A stretch of 9,094 bases of DNA from Gemmatimonas phototrophica (GTDB lineage Bacteria; Gemmatimonadota; Gemmatimonadetes; Longimicrobiales; Gaopeijiaceae): NCBI GenBank assembly GCA_945876015.1, contig CAMCNM010000063.1, positions 1-9,094 on the forward strand. The letters are read 5' to 3'. Of this stretch, positions 1 to 6,423 are shown in pieces. The number at the start of each line of letters is the position of its first letter. Position 1 is the first letter of the stretch. Under the pieces are notes generated by a model. The model saw nothing but the letters and a program-made list of their open reading frames with translations, was not told where the DNA came from and did no database searches. The translations under genes and the position numbers were made by a program.

Positions 1-1440
1 ACCGCCGTGCGGCAGGCGGCCGCGCTCGTGCAGCAGGCTGGTCTCCCCGCCGCGGAGGTGCAGGTGCTCAGCGACCTCCAGGCGACCGCGTTCTCGGCGG
101 CCGGAGCCAGCCCTCCGCCGACCGTGCCCGTGCTCGTTTTCCATCCGGGCGATGCGCCGCCGATCAACCGCTACCTGGGGAGCCTCCTGATCGGCGGCGG
201 CCTGCCGCCGGTCGCGGGGCGGCGCACCGATCTGACCGCGGGCATCGGCGGAGACACGGCCGAGGCGCCGCTCCGTCTCGTGGTGGACGACCGGATCCGC
301 GGCGCGACGCGCGTGCCGCCCGGAACCGCCGCGGCGCTTCCGTTCGGTCCGTTCCCGGAGGGCTGGGCCGCGGGCTACGTGGAGACCGACCCCGACGCGC
401 TCGGCGGCGACGATCGCCGCTGGTTCGTGCTCGCGGTGAAGCCACCGCCCTCGGTCGCGATCCGTGGGCCGGTCCCGTTCTTCCTCGATCAGGCGGTCGG
501 TGTGCTCGAGGACGGTGGCCGGATCCAGCGCACCACGGGAGCCGCGGACGTCGTGCTCGCGGTGGGCGGCGACGGAGCTTCGGCGGTGCGCAACGGGAGC
601 ACGGTGGTCGTGATCCCACCCACCGACCCGGGTCTCCTTCCGGGACTCAATCGCCAGCTCGCGGAGGCCGGCATCCCCTGGCGCTACGAGGCGCTCGCCG
701 GACAGGGACAGGCGCGGATCGGCGAGCACAAGCTTCCGCTCGCGCTCGACGACGTGCGCGTCACCACCTCGTATCGCCTGGTCGGTGAGGGATCGACCGG
801 CGGCGCGGAAGTCTTCGCGCGCCTCGAGGACGGATCGCCGTGGCTCGTGCGCGGGCGGACCGGCCCGGGGGCGTACCGCCTCGTGGGCTCGGCGATCGAC
901 GCCGCCGCGACCAACCTCCCCGTGTCCGCGTACATGGTGCCGCTGCTCGAGTGGCTCGTCTCGACGGCGGGATCCCAGTCCGGGGCGCGGGCGATCGAAG
1001 CGGGCACCCCGCTCTCGCTCCCGTCGGCGGCGACCGAGATCGAGACGCCCGATGGAACGCGCCATCCGGTGGACGCCTCGCTCGACTTCCGCCCGACGCG
1101 CGAAGCGGGCATCTACCGGGTGCTGGACGGCGACAGCGTGATCGACGCGCTCGCGGTGAATCCGCCCGTGCGCGAGTCGCTGCTCGATCCGGTCGAAACC
1201 GTCGTCGTGACCCAGGCGTTCGGCGCCGACGTCCGCATCTTCACCGACTCGACCCAGTGGGCCGGCTCCGTGTTCAGCAGCCGCCAGGGCGACGAGCTCG
1301 GGCGCCTCCTGATCGCGCTCGCGCTCATTCTGCTCGTGGTCGAGAGCTTCGTCGCCGCCAGCGGCGCCCACAAGGCGGCCCGGTGGGACGCGCGGCCTGC
1401 GGAAGGCGAGCCCACCAGGGAGATGACCGCGACGGGATGA
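1..1440 (+). CDS. BatA/VWA-type membrane protein, C-terminal part (5'-truncated)
   Basis: The reading frame is open from base 1 to the TGA at 1438-1440, so the start lies outside the window; 479 codons are visible. The first residues include the stretch EVQVLSDLQ, which resembles the last strand and helix of a von Willebrand factor A-like fold. A long, beta-rich, Gly/Pro/Asp-rich region follows, of the kind found in large BatA-domain proteins that have an N-terminal membrane anchor and a VWA domain. One hydrophobic helix lies near the C-terminus (about residues 436-452, bases 1306-1356), followed by a short charged, probably cytoplasmic tail. This suggests that the middle region is periplasmic. 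BatA-type proteins are often encoded with MoxR ATPases, but nothing upstream is visible here. The family call rests on overall resemblance and has no catalytic motif behind it; a generic membrane-anchored periplasmic protein is the alternative. The gene overlaps mfd by 4 bases. Confidence 0.65.
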   Translation, partial: TAVRQAAALVQQAGLPAAEVQVLSDLQATAFSAAGASPPPTVPVLVFHPGDAPPINRYLGSLLIGGGLPPVAGRRTDLTAGIGGDTAEAPLRLVVDDRIRGATRVPPGTAAALPFGPFPEGWAAGYVETDPDALGGDDRRWFVLAVKPPPSVAIRGPVPFFLDQAVGVLEDGGRIQRTTGAADVVLAVGGDGASAVRNGSTVVVIPPTDPGLLPGLNRQLAEAGIPWRYEALAGQGQARIGEHKLPLALDDVRVTTSYRLVGEGSTGGAEVFARLEDGSPWLVRGRTGPGAYRLVGSAIDAAATNLPVSAYMVPLLEWLVSTAGSQSGARAIEAGTPLSLPSAATEIETPDGTRHPVDASLDFRPTREAGIYRVLDGDSVIDALAVNPPVRESLLDPVETVVVTQAFGADVRIFTDSTQWAGSVFSSRQGDELGRLLIALALILLVVESFVAASGAHKAARWDARPAEGEPTREMTATG

Positions 1441-4400
1441 CCGCTTCGGGTTACGGCTCGCCGAACGCCATCCTGGATGCGCTGGAAGACTGTGCCCCCG
1501 TCCGTGCACTGGTCGCGCGTCTTCCCCTGCCGGGGGCGTCCCTCACGGTAGGAGACGCGCGCGCGTCCGCGCGCACCGCGCTTATCGCGGCGCTGCACCG
1601 CCGCACCAATCGCGTGCTCGTCGTGATCACGCCCGATCCGGCCGCGGCGGCGGCGGCCGAGGCCGACCTCGAGACGCTGCTCGGGGAGTCGGCCTCCGCG
1701 CTCTATCCCCAGCGCGAAGCTCTCCCCTACGAGTCGTCCGAGCCCCACCTCGAGATCGGCGGTCTCCGGGTCGAGGCGGTCGAGGCGCTCTTCTCGGGCC
1801 GCACCCGGCTCTTCGTGACCACGCTGCGCGCGCTGCAGGAGCGCGCTCCCGTGCCCGATCGCCTCGCGCGGCTGCGCCTCACGATCAATGTCGGCCAGGA
1901 AGAGGGGTTCGCCGAGCTGGTGGCCGCGCTCGAGGAGCGGGGCTTCGAGCGCGTCGCGCTGGTCGAAGAGGTCGGCCAGTACGCGGTGCGCGGCGGCCTG
2001 CTCGACCTCTTCTCGTTCGGATCGACCGAGCCGATCCGGGTGGAGTTCTGGGGCGATCAGGTCTCGTCGATCCGCAGCTTCGAGATCCTGGACCAGCGCT
2101 CGACCGGCGACCTGACCTCGGCGCACGTGCTCCCCGTGGACTTCCGGAGCGACGACGACAAGGTCGGCGCGACGGCCTCGCACTCGCTCCTCGATCTGCT
2201 TCCGCGCGAGGCGATGCTGGTTCGCCTCGGCGACCTCGATTGGGGCACCGCCCTGCGCCGCACCTGGGAGCAGGTGGAGCGCTTCCACGCCGAGCTGCTC
2301 GAGCAGGGTCACGCCGCGGCGGATCCGGGCTCGCTCTTCCTCGACCCTGCCGAGGCCGAGCGCGCGCTCGCGTCGTTCCCGCTCCTCGTGATCCAGGAGC
2401 AGGGCGGCGGCGATCTCTCGCTCGGGTCCGAGCCGCCTCCTGCGATCGAGCGCAACATGAAGCGCCTCGAGGCGTTGCTGCGCGAGGGCCAGGCGCTCGG
2501 ACAGCGCACGCTGCTCCTGTGCGACAACGACGGACAGGCGCAAAGGCTGGAGGAGATCCTCGGCGGCAAGAGCGGAAAGCTGCCCCCCGGCGCGCAGGTG
2601 ATGGTGGGCTCGCTCGAGGGCGGCTTCGTGCTGGAGTCGGCCAATCCCCTGCTCCGCGTCCTCACCGACCACGAGATCTTCCGCCGCTCGCGCCGGCTCC
2701 GCCGCGGCCGGCGCTTCCGCGGAGCCGTCGCCCTCGAGAGCCTCGCCCAGCTCACCCCCGGCGACTACGTGGTCCACCTCGACCACGGGGTCGGACGGTT
2801 CGTGGGGCTCCAGCGCATCACGGTGGGCGGCACGGAGATCGAGTCGCTCGCGATCGAGTACGCGGGGGCCGAGATCCTGCGCGTGCCGGTCTATCGGCTG
2901 GATCTGATCGAGCGCTGGGTCGGGGCGACCGAGGACTCCGAGCCGCCCGAGGTGCACCGCATCGGCGGCAAGCGCTGGAAGACGCTGCGCCGGAAGACCG
3001 AGGCCGCGATCGAGCAGATGACCGCCGAGCTGCTCCAGCTCTACGCGCGCCGCGAGTCGGCGCCCGGGTTCACCTTCTCGCCCGACGGACGCTGGCAGAA
3101 GGAGATGGAGTCCTCCTTCCTGTACGAGGACACGCCCGACCAGAGGCTCGCCACCGAAGACGTGAAGCGCGACATGGAATCGGCGCGGCCGATGGACCGG
3201 CTGATATGCGGCGACGTCGGCTACGGCAAGACCGAGATCGCGGTGCGCGCCGCGTTCAAGGCGGTCCAGGACGGCAAGCAGGTCGCGGTGCTCGCGCCGA
3301 CCACGATCCTGGTCGAGCAGCACCGTCACACCTTCGAGGAGCGCCTCGCGGACTATCCGGTGCGCGTGGCCGCGCTGTCGCGCTTCCGCTCGGCCAAGGA
3401 AGTGCGCGCGATCCTCGACCTGGTGGCGAAGGGCGAGGTGGACATCATTATCGGCACGCACCGCCTGCTTTCCCCGGACGTCCACTTCAAGGATCTCGGA
3501 CTCGTCGTCGTGGACGAGGAGCAGCGCTTCGGCGTCAAGCACAAGGAGCGGCTCAAGGATCTGCGCGCTTCGGTGGACGTGCTCACGCTCACCGCCACGC
3601 CGATCCCGAGGACGCTCTACCTCTCGCTCAGCCGGATCCGGGATCTCACGCTCATCCGCACGCCGCCGCGCGACCGGATGCCGATCATCACCAACCTCGT
3701 TCCGTGGAACGACCACATCGTCTCCGAAGCGATCGCGCGCGAGCTCGACCGCGGGGGCCAGGTGTTCTTCCTCCACAACCGGGTCGAGTCGATCGAGGTC
3801 GCCGCCGACCGCATTTCGACCCTCGCGCCCACCGCGCGCATCGAGGTCGCGCACGGCCAGATGACCCCCAGCGAGCTGGACGACGCGATGGAGGGATTCG
3901 TCGAGGGACGCGTGGACGTGCTCGTGTGCTCGGCCATCATCGAGAACGGGCTCGACGTTCCCAACGCGAATACGCTGATCGTCGATCACGCGGAGCGGTT
4001 CGGCCTGTCCCAGCTCTACCAGATCCGCGGTCGCGTCGGCCGGAGCGACCGGAGGGCCTACTGCTACCTGATCGTCCCGGAGAACCTCCCCGAAGACGCC
4101 GAGCGGCGGCTCAAGGTGCTGGAGCACTACACCGAGCTCGGGAGCGGCTATTCGGTCGCACTGAAGGACCTCGAGCTGCGCGGCGCGGGAAACCTGCTCG
4201 GGGCCAACCAGTCCGGGTTCGCCCACGCGGTCGGGCTGGACGTCTACCTCCGCCTGCTCGAGCGGACCGTCGAGAAGCTCCGTGAGAAGGGAGGGACGGA
4301 GGAGCACCCGGAGACCGAGGTGGCGCTGGGCGGGTCGGCCTTCCTCCCGGAGGGGTACATTTCCGATCCAGGCCAGAAGTTGCATCTTTACCGGCGCCTT

Positions 4401-4760
4401 TCACGGATCGGGCTGCACGCCGAGGTGGAAGGCATGAGGCAGGAGCTGGCGGACCGGTTCGGTCCGCTGCCTCCGGAGGTGGAGCGGCTGCTCGACCAGG
4501 GGACCCTACGGCTCCTCGGACGCTCCCTCGGGATCGAGCGCATCACGGTTCGGGACCGGGTCGCGCGCGTGACCTTCAGGGCGGGGGTGGTTCCCCGCCT
4601 CACCGTCCTGGAGAAGCCCCTGCGGGATCGCCAGGTGGAGGTCGAGGTGAAGCGCATGTCGCCTCTCTCCCTGGAGCTCCGTCAGGTCGGACCCCTCCCC
4701 CTCACGGGAACGCTGGTGAAGGCGCTCGCCGCGCTGCTGGAGAGCCGCGCGGCAGGGTAG
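1437..4760 (+). CDS. mfd: Transcription-repair coupling factor Mfd
   Basis: Mfd is a cytoplasmic ATP-driven DNA translocase that removes RNA polymerase stalled at lesions and recruits UvrA for nucleotide excision repair. The product is 1107 aa (E. coli Mfd has 1148). The order is canonical: an N-terminal UvrB-homology region (about 1-330) without a Walker A motif; an RNA-polymerase-interaction domain (about 440-497, with HLDHGVGRF); a RecG-like helicase core with Walker A GDVGYGKTE (592-600, Lys598), the DEEQ box (693-696), TATPIPRT (from 719) and arginine-finger motif QIRGRVGR (862-869); a TRG translocation motif (about 902-935, with LELRGAGNLLG); and a C-terminal D7 domain from about 960. 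All core helicase residues are present, so it should be active. ATG at 1437 is chosen because it forms an ATGA overlap with the upstream stop and gives a normal N-terminus; a weak purine-rich site (1416-1422) lies 14 nt upstream. Translation is probably coupled to the preceding gene. Confidence 0.97.
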   Translation: MTASGYGSPNAILDALEDCAPVRALVARLPLPGASLTVGDARASARTALIAALHRRTNRVLVVITPDPAAAAAAEADLETLLGESASALYPQREALPYESSEPHLEIGGLRVEAVEALFSGRTRLFVTTLRALQERAPVPDRLARLRLTINVGQEEGFAELVAALEERGFERVALVEEVGQYAVRGGLLDLFSFGSTEPIRVEFWGDQVSSIRSFEILDQRSTGDLTSAHVLPVDFRSDDDKVGATASHSLLDLLPREAMLVRLGDLDWGTALRRTWEQVERFHAELLEQGHAAADPGSLFLDPAEAERALASFPLLVIQEQGGGDLSLGSEPPPAIERNMKRLEALLREGQALGQRTLLLCDNDGQAQRLEEILGGKSGKLPPGAQVMVGSLEGGFVLESANPLLRVLTDHEIFRRSRRLRRGRRFRGAVALESLAQLTPGDYVVHLDHGVGRFVGLQRITVGGTEIESLAIEYAGAEILRVPVYRLDLIERWVGATEDSEPPEVHRIGGKRWKTLRRKTEAAIEQMTAELLQLYARRESAPGFTFSPDGRWQKEMESSFLYEDTPDQRLATEDVKRDMESARPMDRLICGDVGYGKTEIAVRAAFKAVQDGKQVAVLAPTTILVEQHRHTFEERLADYPVRVAALSRFRSAKEVRAILDLVAKGEVDIIIGTHRLLSPDVHFKDLGLVVVDEEQRFGVKHKERLKDLRASVDVLTLTATPIPRTLYLSLSRIRDLTLIRTPPRDRMPIITNLVPWNDHIVSEAIARELDRGGQVFFLHNRVESIEVAADRISTLAPTARIEVAHGQMTPSELDDAMEGFVEGRVDVLVCSAIIENGLDVPNANTLIVDHAERFGLSQLYQIRGRVGRSDRRAYCYLIVPENLPEDAERRLKVLEHYTELGSGYSVALKDLELRGAGNLLGANQSGFAHAVGLDVYLRLLERTVEKLREKGGTEEHPETEVALGGSAFLPEGYISDPGQKLHLYRRLSRIGLHAEVEGMRQELADRFGPLPPEVERLLDQGTLRLLGRSLGIERITVRDRVARVTFRAGVVPRLTVLEKPLRDRQVEVEVKRMSPLSLELRQVGPLPLTGTLVKALAALLESRAAG

Positions 4761-4780
4761 ACGAACGTATGGCACATAAC

Positions 4781-4796
4781 GGCGGGATGCCCCGCC
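4781..4796 (+). other. Short stem-loop just upstream of the parvulin lipoprotein RBS
   Basis: GGCGGG (4781-4786) pairs perfectly with CCCGCC (4791-4796) around a 4-nt loop, inside the 54-nt gap after mfd. No T-run follows, so it is not a convincing terminator. It ends a few bases before the purine-rich ribosome binding site of the next gene and could affect ribosome access or transcript stability. Six GC pairs can arise by chance in DNA of this composition. Confidence 0.3.
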
Positions 4797-4800
4797 CCGA

Positions 4801-4807
4801 GATGGAG
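4801..4807 (+). promoter_or_regulatory. Ribosome binding site of the parvulin lipoprotein gene
   Basis: The purine-rich GATGGAG contains GGAG (4804-4807) and ends 7 nt before ATG 4815. This spacing favours the ATG at 4815 over the in-frame TTG directly before it at 4812. Confidence 0.6.
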
Positions 4808-4814
4808 TTCATTG

Positions 4815-6263
4815 ATGAAAGCGATGCGCTGGTCGACCCTGACCGTTCTCGTCCTCGTCGCCGCGTGCGACCGGGGCGCGTCAGGCCCCCTGGTCGCGAG
4901 CGCCAAGGGCCACGAGTTCACCGTGTCCCAGGCCACCAGCTTGATCGCGTCGCAGCCGCAGCTCCCTCCTCAGTCCGAGGTGGTGCTCGCGCTGTCGGAT
5001 CTCTGGATCGACTACACGCTGCTGGCGGAAGCCGCGTCGCAAGATTCCACTCTCGCGAACGTGGATCTCGACCCGATCATCCTCCAGCAGGAAGAAGGAG
5101 AGATGATCGTCGCGCTGCGTGACTCGACGGTGCATCCCGACACCGCGATCTCCGAGGCGGACGTGCTGGCCCGTTTCAACCAGGACGCTCCGGGCACCCG
5201 CGTGCGCGCGCGGCACATCCTGGTCTCTCCCCCCGAAGGAGCTACTCCCGCGCAGCGCGACAGCACGCAGAGGTTCGCCGACGCCCTTCTCGCTCGGCTC
5301 AAGGCGGGCGAGAGCTTCGAGCCGCTCGCCAAGCAGTTCAGCGCGGACCCGGGCAGCGGCGCGAACGGCGGCGACCTCGGCTTCTTCGACCGCGGCCAGA
5401 TGGTGGCCTCGTTCGACTCCGCCGCCTTCGCGCTCCAGCCCGGCGAGCTCTCCGGCCTCGTCGTCACGCCCTACGGCTTCCACATCATCCGCGTGGACGA
5501 GAAGGAGCAGCCCTCGTTCGACTCGCTGGGCGTGCAGTTCCGGATCGCGATGCAGGAGGAGCGCATGGTCGCCGCAGAGTCGATGTACGTCGCGACCATC
5601 ATGGACAAGGGCAAGCTCGAGATCGACGACGGCGCCGCGACGATGGTGCGCGACATCGCCGCGAACCCGCTCGCGAAGCTCGGCTTCCGGGGCGGCAGCC
5701 GGACCCTGGCCAAGTACGATGGAGGCGCACTCACCGTGGGCGAGCTGCGCACGTTCATGCAGACGCGCGAGCCGCAGTACCGCGCCCAGGTCCAGCAGGC
5801 CACCGACCAGCAGATCGTGGACAACCTGGTGAAGGCGCTGGCCCAGCGTGAGATGCTGATCGAGGAAGCGAGGCGGGCCGGCATCCTGCCCAACGCAACG
5901 CGCCAGGACTCGATGAAGACCGAGCTCCGGACGAGCTTCGTGGACGCCGCCCGGCAGCTCGGCCTCATCGGGATCCAGCCGACCGCCGGAGAGAGCCAGA
6001 AGGCCGCGATCGACCGCACCGTCGCCTCGATCCTCCAGGGGATCATCCAGGGCCAGCGCGACGTCATCCCGCTCGGTCCGGTCTCCTTCGCCCTCCGGCA
6101 GGACGCCGACGCGGAGGTCTTCGAGGACGGGGTCCAGCAGGTGGTCGCTCAGGTGACGGCCGCGCGCGGTGGAAGCACGAACCCGGCGCTCATGCCGCCG
6201 TCGATGCCGATGCCGATGGACTCGGCCGCGGCAGGAGCGGCGCCCGAGACCCCGTCCAGATAG
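4815..6263 (+). CDS. Periplasmic parvulin-type (PpiC/PrsA-like) peptidyl-prolyl isomerase lipoprotein
   Basis: A 482-aa probable lipoprotein that would catalyse proline isomerisation on exported proteins at the membrane surface. Residues 1-17 form a basic then hydrophobic signal peptide ending in the lipobox VAAC, with Cys18 as the predicted lipidated residue and Asp19 at +2. A helical SurA-N-like segment (about 26-75) precedes one parvulin domain (about 131-230). That domain has all the usual features: RARHIL with His134, an Asp in SADPG, GGDLGFF, and YGFHII with His223. A second SurA-N-like segment (about 298-356) follows. The C-terminus is Pro/Met/Ala-rich low complexity (about 456-482). 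The gene lies 54 nt after mfd and directly before the surA leader, so a role in outer-membrane or secreted protein folding is likely. ATG 4815 is chosen over TTG 4812 because of RBS spacing. PrsA, PpiD-like and second SurA-like protein are alternative names; the parvulin call itself is firm. Confidence 0.9.
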   Translation: MKAMRWSTLTVLVLVAACDRGASGPLVASAKGHEFTVSQATSLIASQPQLPPQSEVVLALSDLWIDYTLLAEAASQDSTLANVDLDPIILQQEEGEMIVALRDSTVHPDTAISEADVLARFNQDAPGTRVRARHILVSPPEGATPAQRDSTQRFADALLARLKAGESFEPLAKQFSADPGSGANGGDLGFFDRGQMVASFDSAAFALQPGELSGLVVTPYGFHIIRVDEKEQPSFDSLGVQFRIAMQEERMVAAESMYVATIMDKGKLEIDDGAATMVRDIAANPLAKLGFRGGSRTLAKYDGGALTVGELRTFMQTREPQYRAQVQQATDQQIVDNLVKALAQREMLIEEARRAGILPNATRQDSMKTELRTSFVDAARQLGLIGIQPTAGESQKAAIDRTVASILQGIIQGQRDVIPLGPVSFALRQDADAEVFEDGVQQVVAQVTAARGGSTNPALMPPSMPMPMDSAAAGAAPETPSR

Positions 6264-6275
6264 CCGTCCAGGTAG
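6252..6275 (+). repeat. 12-bp tandem duplication of the lipoprotein gene end, including its stop codon
   Basis: CCGTCCAGATAG (6252-6263) is followed at once by CCGTCCAGGTAG (6264-6275), which matches at 11 of 12 positions. The first copy encodes Pro-Ser-Arg-stop and ends the gene. The second copy is in the same frame and also reads Pro-Ser-Arg-stop, with the single difference synonymous (AGA/AGG). Readthrough of the first stop would therefore add only three residues. Confidence 0.75.
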
Positions 6276-6332
6276 CCGGCCGGAAATCGTTTCGGGGGGG
6301 GAACCCCTCCCGCGAGACCGGTTAGAAACGAC

Positions 6333-6371
6333 GGGGCCGGGGAACCGCCGCATCGCGGCGCTCCCGGCCCC
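6333..6371 (+). terminator. GC-rich stem-loop after the parvulin lipoprotein gene, possible terminator or attenuator
   Basis: GGGGCCGGG (6333-6341) pairs perfectly with CCCGGCCCC (6363-6371). Inside, CGCCGC (6346-6351) pairs with GCGGCG (6355-6360) around the loop ATC, with a small internal loop between the two stems, giving 15 GC pairs in all. The downstream sequence TTCCTCATC is only mildly T-rich, so this is not a classic intrinsic terminator. Partial termination, a processing or stability element, or a translation-control structure are all possible. The structure is seen; its function is inferred. Confidence 0.4.
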
Positions 6372-6382
6372 TTCCTCATCAC

Positions 6383-6407
6383 CGTCGTGCCCCAGTGGGG
6401 CGCGGCG
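6383..6407 (+). other. Stem-loop immediately upstream of the surA RBS
   Basis: Bases 6383-6393 pair with 6397-6407 around the 3-nt loop AGT. The stem has 11 pairs, nine Watson-Crick and two G-U, and its top is GCCCC/GGGGC. It ends 8 nt before the GGAG of surA, so it does not cover the ribosome binding site but sits next to it. It may stabilise the 5' leader or adjust translation. No known riboswitch or RNA family is recognised. Confidence 0.35.
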
Positions 6408-6423
6408 AGCGCAACGGAGAGCC

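Larger units (their letters stand above)
6264..6423 (+). promoter_or_regulatory. 160-nt intergenic leader upstream of surA
   Basis: This is the only gap over 100 nt. In order it holds the second copy of the 12-bp repeat, a run of eight G (6294-6301) facing CCCCTCCC (6304-6311), two strong stem-loops (6333-6371 and 6383-6407), and the surA ribosome binding site GGAG (6416-6419), 4 nt before ATG 6424. I see no convincing sigma70 promoter in it. A surA promoter may still lie here or further upstream, since envelope-stress sigma factor sites differ between phyla. No small ORF stands out. Confidence 0.5.

Noticed and set aside
840..1436. Upstream extension of the Mfd frame to a GTG at 840
   Set aside because: The extension overlaps the BatA-like gene by about 600 bases and encodes Arg/Pro-rich sequence unlike any Mfd N-terminus. 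ATG 1437 gives the expected length.
2240..4285. Long + strand frame inside mfd in another phase
   Set aside because: The product is Arg/Pro/Ala-rich with no recognisable fold, and the same bases encode all the Mfd helicase motifs in the correct frame.
1113..4385. Antisense open frame of about 1090 codons on the - strand opposite mfd
   Set aside because: Its product is rich in Arg, Glu, Leu and His with no domain pattern, and it lies exactly opposite a clear Mfd. Long antisense frames are expected where third codon positions are mostly G or C.
4770..4780. CATAAC as a -10 box for the lipoprotein gene
   Set aside because: Only 4 of 6 matches and no -35 box at 15-19 bp upstream.
4812..4814. TTG one codon upstream as the start of the parvulin lipoprotein
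   Set aside because: ATG 4815 is a better start codon, has suitable RBS spacing, and gives the same lipoprotein signal.
6300..6332. Possible ECF/envelope-stress promoter (GGAACC at 6300-6305) for surA
   Set aside because: No matching -10 element at a proper distance could be identified, and GGAACC is common at this GC content.
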